Part shown: one piece after another, positions 1 through 8,934 of the stretch
Layout of the letters: each line of letters opens with the position of its first letter
How positions within the stretch are numbered: the stretch's first letter is position 1
NCBI GenBank assembly: GCA_964393405.1
Contig: CAYMTR010000001.1
Location: 210,954 to 274,953, forward strand
DNA: 64,000 nt
Reading direction: 5' to 3'
Source of the DNA: CAYMTR01 sp964393405
GTDB taxonomy: Bacteria > Bacteroidota > Bacteroidia > Bacteroidales > Prolixibacteraceae
Program-made: the position numbers and the translations under genes
The notes under the pieces: model-generated
Seen by the model: only the letters and a program-made list of their open reading frames with translations
The model's database searches: none
What the model was told of the DNA's origin: nothing

Positions 1-1
1 C

Positions 2-691
2 AATAAAGATGATGATGATGATGAATTATATGAAACCGGTGAAAATGCTTCAAAAATTCTTGAGAAATGTAATAAAAGTACTGTCAAAGCGATAATTTCA
101 ACTTCAAAAGCTTACTTCTTATGCTTCGAAGGTTTCTTCAATAATGACAGGCAACAATTGAAAAATGCACTCGAAGAATCAGATAAATTTAATGCACGGG
201 CTAAAGAATTAAAAAACAATGTTTTCAAGAACATTCAAAAGCTACAGCAGGACCAGGTTGAGACAGGTCATTTCTACGTTCAGACCATCGATTATCTGCG
301 AGAAATGGCACACTCATTAAACTTCGTAGTTCAGCCTACTTATAAACATTACGAAAACAAGCATAAACCTTTTAATGAAGACCAGATTAAAGAAATTAAT
401 GACTTTAGTGCAGAACTTAACAACTTCTTCAATTTTGCCCTGTATATACTTAAAGAAAAAAGATTTGATAGTCTTGATGAATTAATAGAGAAAAGAAATT
501 TCCTTGTAGAAAAATTGAAAACCCTTGAGAAAAACCAAATCCGTAGAATTAAAAATAATTCAATTTCAACAAAGAATTCGATCTTATTCTTTAACATTAT
601 TTCTGAAACTAAAACCCTGCTTTTAAATCTGATTAATGTTGTTAAAGCTCAACGCGACTTCATTAAAGAGACTAAACCTTTTATTGACTAA
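2..691 (+). CDS. Na/Pi cotransporter family protein, C-terminal part (truncated by window edge)
   Basis: The reading frame is open from base 2 and has no credible start inside the window, so this is the tail of a longer gene; a TTG at 158 is only an internal codon. The visible 229 residues are charged and helical and contain the stretch HSLNFVVQPTYKHYENKHKP, which matches the PhoU-like cytoplasmic domain at the end of bacteroidal Na+/phosphate cotransporters of the NptA/PNaS family. In that family an N-terminal membrane domain imports phosphate and the helical tail is thought to regulate it. The membrane part lies outside the window, so the transporter assignment rests on the tail alone. Confidence 0.75.
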   Translation, partial: NKDDDDDELYETGENASKILEKCNKSTVKAIISTSKAYFLCFEGFFNNDRQQLKNALEESDKFNARAKELKNNVFKNIQKLQQDQVETGHFYVQTIDYLREMAHSLNFVVQPTYKHYENKHKPFNEDQIKEINDFSAELNNFFNFALYILKEKRFDSLDELIEKRNFLVEKLKTLEKNQIRRIKNNSISTKNSILFFNIISETKTLLLNLINVVKAQRDFIKETKPFID

Positions 692-844
692 TCTTTTTTT
701 AATTCTTTATTTCCCTTGTTAGGACTGTTATAGTTAAAACAATGAGGCAATTGTTAATTTTGATAAAAAATTCTACGCTTTTTTAAGATGCTCTAGTTTG
801 TTTTAGAATTTGGATTTTGTAATTTGTGTCTCTAGTTTTGTGTT

Positions 845-1756
845 ATGTCTGTAGTGGTTGAAAATATCTTTAAGAATTACGGTACCCAAGTTGCTCTTAA
901 CAACATCAGTTTCAATATCCAAAGTGGAGATATTGTGGGATTTCTTGGTCCTAACGGAGCAGGTAAGTCTACAATGATGAAAATACTTACAGGTTTCATC
1001 TCTCCCGATAAAGGTAAAGCTTATATATCGGGACACGAGGTTGAAACCGGAAACTTATTATTTAAGTCTAAGATTGGATATCTACCCGAAAATAACCCTC
1101 TCTATCACGAAATGTATGTCAGGGAATATCTTTCATTGGCTGCAGGTTTTTATAAAATAAAAAATAAAGATAAAACCATTGATAATTATATTGACCTCAC
1201 CGGATTAACATACGAATCACACAAAAAGATAGGTGCGCTCTCAAAAGGTTATAAACAAAGGGTAGGTCTTGCTCAGGCACTTCTCCATGATCCTGATGTA
1301 TTAATTTTAGACGAACCAACAACAGGGCTTGATCCAAATCAGTTGGATGAAATAAGAACTTTGATAAAGGAAGTCAGCAAAAACAAGACTGTTCTTTTAT
1401 CGACTCACATAATGCAAGAGGTAGAAGCAATCTGTAACAGGGTTATGATTATTGATAAAGGAAACATTATTGCCGACGACACCACAGAGGAAATAAAAAG
1501 ATGGTCAAAGATTAAAACTCAACAAATCGTATTTGCTGTCCTTGAAAATATTGACGAAGCATTTTTTAATAATCTCCCTTTTATCAAAAAAGCAGATCGT
1601 ATTAATGATAAAGAATATCTCTTGTACTCTTCTGTTGAAGATGATATTCGACCTTTGCTTTTTAAAACTGCCGTTAAAAATAACCTGACGATAATTACAA
1701 TGACTGAAAAATCAGGTAGTGTTGAATCTATTTTCAGAGAGTTAACTCAGTCATGA
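845..1756 (+). CDS. gldA: GldA-type ABC transporter ATP-binding protein
   Basis: This 303-residue protein is an ABC ATPase with Walker A GPNGAGKS at residues 35-42, an LSKGYKQR signature, Walker B followed by DEPTTGLDP, and the switch histidine in STHIMQEVEAIC. The segment GYLPENNPLYHEMYVREYL is characteristic of GldA, the ATPase of the GldAFG transporter needed for gliding in Flavobacteria and widespread in Bacteroidota. It would act at the inner membrane with permeases GldF and GldG, but neither is adjacent. Its last four bases overlap the next start (ATGA), so translation is probably coupled to the glycosyltransferase downstream. ATPase identity is certain; the gliding role is by family resemblance. 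Confidence 0.88.
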   Translation: MSVVVENIFKNYGTQVALNNISFNIQSGDIVGFLGPNGAGKSTMMKILTGFISPDKGKAYISGHEVETGNLLFKSKIGYLPENNPLYHEMYVREYLSLAAGFYKIKNKDKTIDNYIDLTGLTYESHKKIGALSKGYKQRVGLAQALLHDPDVLILDEPTTGLDPNQLDEIRTLIKEVSKNKTVLLSTHIMQEVEAICNRVMIIDKGNIIADDTTEEIKRWSKIKTQQIVFAVLENIDEAFFNNLPFIKKADRINDKEYLLYSSVEDDIRPLLFKTAVKNNLTIITMTEKSGSVESIFRELTQS

Positions 1757-2757
1757 AAAAAAATCAGCCAAAGATAACAGTGGTTATTCCGTATTGCAAT
1801 TCAGAAAAGAATCTGGAACGTGCCGTACGTAGCATACTTGACCAAACATTCACTGATTTTCAACTTATACTTATAAACAACAATTCAGCAGATAAAAGTC
1901 CAGATATTGCATGGGTACTTTCTGCTGAGGATTCAAGGATATCGCTTCTTACTGAAAAACGTATAGGAATGTCGTATGCTTTAAACCTTGGAACAAAAAA
2001 TGCCAAAGGAATGTACATTGCTTACTTGGATGCTAACGATTATTCTCTACCATCAAGACTTGAGAAGCAGATTAATTTTCTTGAGTCAAATCCCGATTTT
2101 GATGTCGTTTCATGCCTAATAAACTATGAGTCAGAAAATAAAAGTACATCTACAAAGAAGTTTTGTGATTGGACAAACACCGTAACAACAAATGAAGAAT
2201 TATTCATAAACCGTTTTGTTGATCTTCCTTTATTAACTTCAACATTAATGTTGAGAAAAAATATTCTTGAAGAATATGGTTATTTCCTACACGGCGATTT
2301 CCCTGAAATATATGAACTCTTTTTAAGATGGATGAGCATTGGACTAAAAATTGAAAAAATACAGGAGGTACTTGTAAATTGGGTCAACGATCCTTCAAAG
2401 TTGATTCATTCCTTAAAAAAATATCGCCCTGCTGCCTATTTTACAATCAAATCAGTATTTCTGGCTCAATGGCTGAATGATAACGAACACCCTTATGTGT
2501 GGATTTGGGGAGCTGGTCACCTTTCAAGGAAAAGGGTAGAATTTTTAGAGAACGCCGGAATCTTTATTGAAGGTTATATCGATGTTGTCAATAGAGAATT
2601 TGAAGATGGTTTCTGCATTCATTTCAACGACTTCAACTGGGAAGCTGAATCTTTCGTAATTTCATATGTAGGAAACCATATAGCCAGGAATAAGGTAAGG
2701 GAATTCCTTATTTCTAAAGGAAAAACAGAAGGGAAAGATTTTATTCTGGCTTCCTGA
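1753..2757 (+). CDS. Family 2 glycosyltransferase with C-terminal Rossmann-like domain
   Basis: The first 210 or so residues are a GT-A fold family 2 glycosyltransferase: it opens with ITVVIPYCNSEKNLERAVRSI and has a LDANDYSLPSRLEKQ segment in place of the usual DxD region. From about residue 240 a second domain begins with WIWGAGHLSRKRVEFLENAG, a dinucleotide-binding type glycine motif followed by GYIDV, resembling the small Rossmann domains attached to sugar-modifying enzymes. It overlaps gldA by four bases. Substrate is unknown; a role in surface polysaccharide or glycoprotein synthesis is inferred. It ends 7 bases before the convergent DUF58 gene. Confidence 0.85.
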   Translation: MKKNQPKITVVIPYCNSEKNLERAVRSILDQTFTDFQLILINNNSADKSPDIAWVLSAEDSRISLLTEKRIGMSYALNLGTKNAKGMYIAYLDANDYSLPSRLEKQINFLESNPDFDVVSCLINYESENKSTSTKKFCDWTNTVTTNEELFINRFVDLPLLTSTLMLRKNILEEYGYFLHGDFPEIYELFLRWMSIGLKIEKIQEVLVNWVNDPSKLIHSLKKYRPAAYFTIKSVFLAQWLNDNEHPYVWIWGAGHLSRKRVEFLENAGIFIEGYIDVVNREFEDGFCIHFNDFNWEAESFVISYVGNHIARNKVREFLISKGKTEGKDFILAS

Positions 2758-2764
2758 TAAAAAG

Positions 2765-3706
2765 TTACGATAACTTGCCTCGCTTTATAAGATAAGAATG
2801 AAGCACATGCCTGAAATCTTCGTTAATATCTGCTTCTATTATATCAATATGATATTGACCGCATTTTAACTTCAAATCATCAATGTATTCTTTCATAAGC
2901 CTTGAGTATTGACTCCTTATCTCCTGTGGCTTTATCCTTATCATTTCGCCGGTTTCTAAGTCAATAAACTTATGAGGTCTATTAGAATATACAAACTCCT
3001 CCTCGTGCCTTTTATCTGTCACATGAAAAAGAACAACTTCGTGTTTATTGTACCTCAGATGCTGTAAGGCATGGTAAATCTGATCTGGTTCTGCAGATTC
3101 AATCATGTCTGAGAATATTACTACAAGTGAACGTTTGTGAATATTTTCAGCAATTTGGTGAATAACATCTACCGCATTGGTATTTCTCTTTAAACCAATA
3201 TTTCCCGCCTTTAATAGGTTGCCCAAATTGTTGTAAAGCAAGTCAAGATGAACAGAAGACAAACGGGCATCAGCATGAAAGTCAACCTTATCAGAGAATA
3301 AACTTAAGCCTGAAGCATCTCTTTGCCTCCTCATCATATAAATTAATGCAGCAGCACAATATACCGAAAACGTAAGCTTGTTCATCTGAACTCCTTTGGT
3401 CTTCAGATAAGGGAAAAGCATTGAAGATGAAGTATCGATAACAAGATGGCACCGAAGATTGGTTTCTTCCTCATATTGCTTCACATAAAGCCTCTCAGTC
3501 CTGCCAAAAAGCTTCCAATCAAGGTTCTTTGTCGATTCACCTTCATTATATTGCCTATGCTGGGAAAACTCAACTGAAAAGCCATGAAAAGGACTTCTGT
3601 GAAGTCCGGTAATGAAACCTTCAACAACCTCCTTGGCAATAAAATCAAGATTATCGAAATCCTGAAACTCTTCAAGATTATGTAAATTTGCTATGTGCTC
3701 CATCAA
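2765..3706 (-). CDS. DUF58 domain protein with vWA-like fold
   Basis: The 313-residue product has the DUF58 hallmark (VEFSQHRQYNEGESTKNLDW near residues 45-64) and a von Willebrand A-like part with an intact MIDAS-type DTSSS motif in HLVIDTSSSMLFPY, plus VVIFSDMIE further on. DUF58 proteins usually work beside a MoxR AAA+ ATPase in envelope stress or cofactor insertion; no moxR gene is present here. The gene lies 72 bases downstream of dgt on the same strand and may share its transcript. The start ATG at 3706 is the second of no close alternatives except 3703. Function is not established. Confidence 0.88.
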   Translation of the reverse strand: MMEHIANLHNLEEFQDFDNLDFIAKEVVEGFITGLHRSPFHGFSVEFSQHRQYNEGESTKNLDWKLFGRTERLYVKQYEEETNLRCHLVIDTSSSMLFPYLKTKGVQMNKLTFSVYCAAALIYMMRRQRDASGLSLFSDKVDFHADARLSSVHLDLLYNNLGNLLKAGNIGLKRNTNAVDVIHQIAENIHKRSLVVIFSDMIESAEPDQIYHALQHLRYNKHEVVLFHVTDKRHEEEFVYSNRPHKFIDLETGEMIRIKPQEIRSQYSRLMKEYIDDLKLKCGQYHIDIIEADINEDFRHVLHSYLIKRGKLS

Positions 3707-3778
3707 TTAATAAATGATCAAATTAAAGTTTTTCCTTTTACATTTCAATGCCCAAGGGTATATTTCTTTAAAACAATA

Positions 3779-5104
3779 TTAAAGATCAGGTAGGTTCATT
3801 CCTGTTATTTTCCTGTACAAATCTAAAGCGTAAACATCTGTCATGCCCGAAATAAAATCAACTACTGACTGAATCTTTGAGTAGTCATCATTATTTTCAG
3901 GTATATACTGTCCGGGAAAAAGTTTTAGTAATTTTTTCCCATATTCACTTTCAACCAATACCGCATTAATGAAATTATCAAGAAGGGTTGAAATAATCTT
4001 AAACCCGGCAATCTCTATTTCTACAACAGACGAATGTGAATAAATCCTGTTCAAAGAAACGTTTATTACTTCTTTCATCGCTTCAGAAATATCTCCGGTA
4101 AGGCTTTTCACCAGTGAATGAACATCTTCGCCGGCAAGAATCTTGTCGTGATTGTCTATAAATACATCCGAACAATATCTTACAAGCAAACTTATCACCC
4201 TTGCCCGTAGATAAGATATCTGCTCGTTGGGATCGGTGACAATTTTCAATGTATCTAATATCCCTTCCTTTTCCTTGAGAAGATCCACCGAATTGAAGAA
4301 GTTCAGATAAAGTTCTTTCGTTTCATTGAAAGACAGAATTTTAAGTTTATATGCATCTTCAACATCCATTATCTGATAACAAATATCATCAGCAGCCTCA
4401 ACCAAATAAACTAAGGGATGACGAGCATATTTTATTCCTCCTTCACCAATTTTTTTTAAACCCGTTCCTTCAGCTACTATTTTGAAAATTCCTTTCTCTG
4501 ATTGAAAGAATCCAAACTTTGGCTTCTCTGCCAGAACAGACTCATAAGGATACTTTACAATCGATGCAAGCATTGTATATGTAAGAGCAAACCCTCCGTC
4601 TCTTCTCCCCCTGAATTGATGACATAAGAGTCTGAACGCATTAGCGTTACCATCAAATAGAGTAAGATCCTTTTGTTGGGCAGGCAATAAATTAGATATC
4701 ATATTGCTGCCGGGACCTGTTAGAAAGAATTCTTTTATCGCATCTTCTCCCGAATGACCGAAAGGAGGATTTCCTAAATCGTGAGCCAGGCATGATGCAG
4801 CAACAACTGAGCCTATCTCTCCGGATAGAAGTTTGTTGTTCCCCATTCTATCAAATCTAGATGCAATAACCGTTCCTAATGACCTGCCAACACAGGAAAC
4901 TTCAAGACTGTGAGTTAACCTGTTATGTACAAATACGCTTCCCGGCAAAGGGAAAACCTGAGTTTTATTCTGAAGACGCCTGAAAGGGGACGAGAAGATA
5001 AGTCTGTCAAAATCCTTTTGAAATTCAGTTCTCATTTCATCAGCCGGCTTTCCTAAAGAGGGTTTTCCAAGCCTTTCAACAGATAATAATTGATCCCAAT
5101 TCAT
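3779..5104 (-). CDS. dgt: Deoxyguanosinetriphosphate triphosphohydrolase (dGTPase)
   Basis: The 441-residue protein hydrolyses dGTP, and probably other dNTPs, to the nucleoside and triphosphate, affecting nucleotide pool balance. It carries the HD-domain metal ligands: H65 in NRLTHSLEV, H108-D109 in CLAHDLGNPPFGHSGED, and a late aspartate in VEAADDICYQIMDVEDA. FRRLQNKTQVFPLP near residues 41-54 is a strong family signature, and length fits the family. The start MNWDQLL is the usual kind for this group. It is transcribed toward the DUF58 gene. The actual substrate preference within the dNTPase family cannot be read from sequence. Confidence 0.95.
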   Translation of the reverse strand: MNWDQLLSVERLGKPSLGKPADEMRTEFQKDFDRLIFSSPFRRLQNKTQVFPLPGSVFVHNRLTHSLEVSCVGRSLGTVIASRFDRMGNNKLLSGEIGSVVAASCLAHDLGNPPFGHSGEDAIKEFFLTGPGSNMISNLLPAQQKDLTLFDGNANAFRLLCHQFRGRRDGGFALTYTMLASIVKYPYESVLAEKPKFGFFQSEKGIFKIVAEGTGLKKIGEGGIKYARHPLVYLVEAADDICYQIMDVEDAYKLKILSFNETKELYLNFFNSVDLLKEKEGILDTLKIVTDPNEQISYLRARVISLLVRYCSDVFIDNHDKILAGEDVHSLVKSLTGDISEAMKEVINVSLNRIYSHSSVVEIEIAGFKIISTLLDNFINAVLVESEYGKKLLKLFPGQYIPENNDDYSKIQSVVDFISGMTDVYALDLYRKITGMNLPDL

Positions 5105-5332
5105 TGTAAAGTTTTATAAAGCTCAAATTTAACATTATTCCAAACAAAACCGTAATCAGTTTAATACATCAATTTCAAGAAAACGCTCGGTATTCAATTT
5201 ATTATTTTACATCAAAAAAAAACGAATAAAAAATTTTAATAACTAACTTGAACAGAAATGATAATTCTTTGTTTATTGACTTATAGATTATATCAAACTG
5301 GAATAAGAGAACAATTAATCAAACCAATTTAT

Positions 5333-6073
5333 ATGAAGAAATATTTTTTCTTATTAGTTATTCTTCCGCTTGCTTTCTTTTCATGCAATAATCAAAAGAT
5401 AGCAGAAGAATATATGACAAACCTTGAAACCAATATAGGAGAAGAAGGAAAAACTGTTGAAATACAGTTCATGAAGGGCAAATATCATAACCATCCTACA
5501 TTCTCTATATGGGTTGAAGACCTTGATGGGAAATACATCGAAACTCTTTATGTCACAAAATACCTCGGAACAGGTATTTTTGGTCATGCTTCATTAGGCG
5601 ACAGACAATGGGATACAAAACCGGGACCTGCTAAAAGACCATCAACACTACCCTACTGGCTTCACAAAAGAAACGTTAAAGCTGATGGTAAATCATACCT
5701 CCCCACCCCCGATAAACCTGTGCCTGATGCAATTACTGCAGCAACTCCTGTGGGCGATTTTGTACTAAAATCTGTAATTAAAAACAAGCTCCCTGATAAG
5801 TTCGTATTGTTACTTGAAATTAACCAGACTTGGGACTGGAACGACTATTGGAACAACACAAAATACGAGGGTGAATATGATTATTATTACTCTTGCCAAC
5901 CTGCAATCGTATATGCTGTTACAATTGATAAAAACAAAAAGGACACAGAGTATTTTCTAAATCCTATAGGTCACTCTCATTATTCAGGACTTAACGGTGA
6001 ACTTTTTACCGACTTGTCAACTCTGACCACAGCTAAGGAAATAGCCTATAAGATAAAGGCAACAATAAAGTAA
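5333..6073 (+). CDS. Lipoprotein, possible DUF2271-type periplasmic protein
   Basis: I place the start at the ATG at 5333 rather than 5258, because it begins a clean lipoprotein signal (MKKYFFLLVILPLAFFSC, cysteine at residue 18). The 246-residue product has HPTFSIWVEDLDGKYIETLYVTKY and a later GDFVLKS segment, resembling the predicted periplasmic DUF2271 family. A Trp/Tyr-rich stretch (WDWNDYWNN, YDYYYSCQPAIVY) may form a binding surface. It sits just upstream of a TonB-dependent receptor (61 bases between stop and start) and could share its transcript, hinting at a role in uptake or redox handling of the imported ligand. Function is unknown. Confidence 0.7.
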   Translation: MKKYFFLLVILPLAFFSCNNQKIAEEYMTNLETNIGEEGKTVEIQFMKGKYHNHPTFSIWVEDLDGKYIETLYVTKYLGTGIFGHASLGDRQWDTKPGPAKRPSTLPYWLHKRNVKADGKSYLPTPDKPVPDAITAATPVGDFVLKSVIKNKLPDKFVLLLEINQTWDWNDYWNNTKYEGEYDYYYSCQPAIVYAVTIDKNKKDTEYFLNPIGHSHYSGLNGELFTDLSTLTTAKEIAYKIKATIK

Positions 6074-6134
6074 TGCGGAGATAGATATAGTGATACAGAT
6101 AACTTTATTACAAAAACAATACTTTGACTATAAT

Positions 6135-8528
6135 ATGAAAACATTCAAAAAATCAATATTTACGGCAATACTTCTGTTTTGCCTGATACCTGTGTTTTCT
6201 CAGAATGGAAAGATCACCGGGAAAGTAGTTGATGCAACTACTAACGAAGCTTTACCCTTTGTTAATGTTGTAGTAGCCGGTACCACAATCGGTGCTACCA
6301 CTGACCTCGATGGTAACTTTCTGATTATCGGTTTGAAACCCGGTTTCATCAGACTTTCGTCATCTTTTATTGGGTACAACACAACTACTTCTCCCGAGGT
6401 TGAAGTCAATTATTCTAACATGGCCAATATCACAATCGCCATGGAAAGCGCAGATACCCAGCTCGGTGAAGTTACGGTTAAAGCCAATCAGTATAGAAAA
6501 ACTGAAGAAAGCCCGGTTTCTCTTAGAAGCATCGGTGCAGGTGAAATTGAAACAAACCCCGGAGCCAACAGAGATATATCTAAAGTAATACAATCGTTTC
6601 CCGGAGTGGGCTCGACACCTGCTTTCAGAAATGATATTATCATCCGAGGCGGTGGCCCTTCTGAAAGTACATTCTACCTCGACGGTATTGAAGTTCCAAA
6701 TATCAACCACTTTGCCACACAAGGTGCTTCAGGAGGTCCGGTAGGAATTATTAACGCCGACTTTGTTCGGGAAGTGAAATATTTCTCGGGAGCTTTCCCT
6801 GCAAACAGGATGGATGCCCTCAGCGGCATTCTTGAATTCACTCAAACTGAAGGAAATCCAGAAAGGACAAAATTCAGGGCAACTCTCGGTGCTTCTGAAG
6901 TTAGTGCTACATTCGATGGCCCGATTGGCAAAAATACTTCCTATATCGTCTCCGCACGCCGCTCTTATCTGCAGTTTCTGTTCGATGTTATAGGTCTCCC
7001 TTTCCTTCCAAATTTTACTGATATGCAGTTTAAAGTTAAGACCAAAATAGATCAGAAGAACGAAATTACTTTCATTGGTCTTGGTGCTATTGATGAGTTC
7101 GCTCTAAATCTTGGTATTGAAAACCCTGACGAACAACAGGAATATATTCTTTCACAAATACCTGTTAATGAACAGTGGACTTATACTTTCGGAGTTTTGT
7201 ACAAACACTACCACAAAAACGGTTCATTCTCTTTGGCATTAAGCCGCAATCACCTGAACAACGACTCATACAAATATGTCAACAACGATGATTCTTCGCC
7301 AGAAAATTTAGCTCTCAAATACAATTCTTTTGAAGGAGAAAACAAGATAAGAGTTGAAAATTACAACCGACTTGGCACTTTCAAGTTAAACTATGGTGCT
7401 AATCTTGATTTTGTCGGATATCACAACGAAACTTATCAGAAAAGATACTTCGGTGGTCGCTTGTTTGAAATCAATTATTTAACCGATCTTGATTTAATCA
7501 AATACGGAATGTTTGCTCAGGTAAGTAAAAACTTCTTTGCCAATGAGCTGATTGTATCATTGGGAACTAGGATCGATGCAAACAATTATTCTGAAACCAT
7601 GTCCAATCCCTTGGAACAGTTCTCTCCCAGGTTATCTGTATCGTATAATTACAGCGATGAATTAAGTTTAAATGCAAACGTAGGCCGCTACTATCAATTG
7701 CCTCCCTATACTTCCCTTGGTTTTCAAAGGGATGATGTCTTAGTAAATAAATCAAATAACCTTAAATATATCAGAGCCGATCATTATATTGCAGGGGCTG
7801 AATACCGCCCGTCTCAACAAATACAGTTTACTCTGGAAGGTTTTTATAAGGATTATGCAAATTATCCATTCTCAGTCAACGATTCTGTCAGTCTGGCAAA
7901 TAAAGGTGCCGGTTATGGAGTTCTGGGAGATGAAGAAGTTACTTCATCCTCCTCCGGAAGGGCTTATGGTGTAGAATTTTTAGCACGAATAAACAATCAG
8001 AAAAATCTAAACGGGAATGTTTCTTATACTCTCGTAAGAAGTGAATTTAAAGATGCTTTAGGTGAAAACTACATTCCTTCAGCTTGGGACAGCAAACATT
8101 TACTTACTGTATTTGCTACCTACAAGATGAAAAACAACTGGACTGTTGGAGGTAAATGGCGTTTTGTCGGTGGATTGCCTTACACTCCTTACGACCTTGA
8201 AAAATCTTCTTTGGTTCCTGCTTGGGATGCCCTTGGTGCTGCTTACATCGATTATTCAAAGTATAACAGTGAAAGACTTGGAGCTTTCCATCAATTAGAC
8301 TTAAGGGTTGACAAAGCATTTTATCTTAAGAAGGTTACTCTCAAATTATATATTGACATCCAGAATGCCTATAATTTTCAAGCCGAGCAGCCTGATATAA
8401 TTGTAAGGGATAAAGATGCAGCAGGCAACTATCTTAAAGTTGATAACGGTACAAAATATGTTTTAAGGGCAGTTCCCAATAACGTAGGAACTATTCTTCC
8501 TACCATAGGTATTATCCTTGATATTTAA
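6135..8528 (+). CDS. TonB-dependent outer membrane receptor with carboxypeptidase-like N-terminal domain
   Basis: The start at 6135 (MKTFKKSIF) gives a signal peptide ending at VFSQ; an in-frame ATG-like start at 6090 would add a non-signal extension. After the signal comes a CarboxypepD_reg-like beta sandwich (GKITGKVVDATTNEALPFVNV), then a plug domain with DIIIRGGGPSESTFYLDGIEVP, and a beta barrel of about 600 residues. These receptors import ligands across the outer membrane using TonB energy. No SusD-like partner follows, so this is not a glycan-type SusCD pair. The ligand is unknown. The C terminus IGIILDI is shortish but ends in a barrel-strand pattern. Confidence 0.92.
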   Translation: MKTFKKSIFTAILLFCLIPVFSQNGKITGKVVDATTNEALPFVNVVVAGTTIGATTDLDGNFLIIGLKPGFIRLSSSFIGYNTTTSPEVEVNYSNMANITIAMESADTQLGEVTVKANQYRKTEESPVSLRSIGAGEIETNPGANRDISKVIQSFPGVGSTPAFRNDIIIRGGGPSESTFYLDGIEVPNINHFATQGASGGPVGIINADFVREVKYFSGAFPANRMDALSGILEFTQTEGNPERTKFRATLGASEVSATFDGPIGKNTSYIVSARRSYLQFLFDVIGLPFLPNFTDMQFKVKTKIDQKNEITFIGLGAIDEFALNLGIENPDEQQEYILSQIPVNEQWTYTFGVLYKHYHKNGSFSLALSRNHLNNDSYKYVNNDDSSPENLALKYNSFEGENKIRVENYNRLGTFKLNYGANLDFVGYHNETYQKRYFGGRLFEINYLTDLDLIKYGMFAQVSKNFFANELIVSLGTRIDANNYSETMSNPLEQFSPRLSVSYNYSDELSLNANVGRYYQLPPYTSLGFQRDDVLVNKSNNLKYIRADHYIAGAEYRPSQQIQFTLEGFYKDYANYPFSVNDSVSLANKGAGYGVLGDEEVTSSSSGRAYGVEFLARINNQKNLNGNVSYTLVRSEFKDALGENYIPSAWDSKHLLTVFATYKMKNNWTVGGKWRFVGGLPYTPYDLEKSSLVPAWDALGAAYIDYSKYNSERLGAFHQLDLRVDKAFYLKKVTLKLYIDIQNAYNFQAEQPDIIVRDKDAAGNYLKVDNGTKYVLRAVPNNVGTILPTIGIILDI

Positions 8529-8553
8529 AACTGTTAAATGAAATAAAATAGGG

Positions 8554-8826
8554 CTATTTTCTCCTCAACAGCCATATGTCGGAATGTTCAGGATAAATAC
8601 CCCTCATTTTTCCAATAAAAACGCGCGCGTCATATTCTGTGCGTTCAAGGATTGGCTTTTCAGCTTTAACGGGCTCTGGGTTTGCCTCTTCCTTAACGGG
8701 CTCAGGTTTTGCAACAGGAGCTTCAGCAACTACAACAGGAGCTTGATAGGTACTGGTTTTCTTTGTTGTTTTACATGAATAAATTAATATAAGAAGTACA
8801 AGTAAAGCAGGGACTACATTTTTCAT
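8554..8826 (-). CDS. Small putative lipoprotein with Pro/Glu/Val/Ala-rich linker
   Basis: This 90-residue product begins MKNVVPALLVLLILIYSC, a lipoprotein signal with the lipidated cysteine at residue 18, followed by a KTTKKT stretch. Residues 30-60 are a low-complexity linker rich in Ala, Pro, Glu, Val and Lys, as used to span the periplasm or wall. The last 25 residues (YDARVFIGKMRGIYPEHSDIWLLRRK) form the only ordered-looking part. It faces the TonB receptor convergently. No family is recognised; the coding call rests on the signal peptide and on an uninterrupted frame. Confidence 0.65.
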   Translation of the reverse strand: MKNVVPALLVLLILIYSCKTTKKTSTYQAPVVVAEAPVAKPEPVKEEANPEPVKAEKPILERTEYDARVFIGKMRGIYPEHSDIWLLRRK

Positions 8827-8872
8827 TTCACATACTGTTTAGGTTCCTATCCAAATTTAAGATTCTTTTTTC

Positions 8873-8880
8873 TATTTTTG
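8873..8880 (+). promoter_or_regulatory. Bacteroidota-type -7 promoter element for trpS
   Basis: TATTTTTG matches the TAnnTTTG -7 consensus of Bacteroidota sigma-70 promoters and lies 55 bases before the trpS start. I see no convincing TTTG at the -33 position, so this is a tentative site. Confidence 0.45.
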
Positions 8881-8934
8881 TCACTCTTTTAAGAGAATCT
8901 GGCTATTGAATAGAGCCACAGAATAGATAAAATT

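Noticed and set aside
1753..2757. Possible capsule or O-antigen cluster at the left end
   Set aside because: Only one glycosyltransferase is present and its neighbours are gldA, DUF58 and dgt; no flippase or polymerase is seen.
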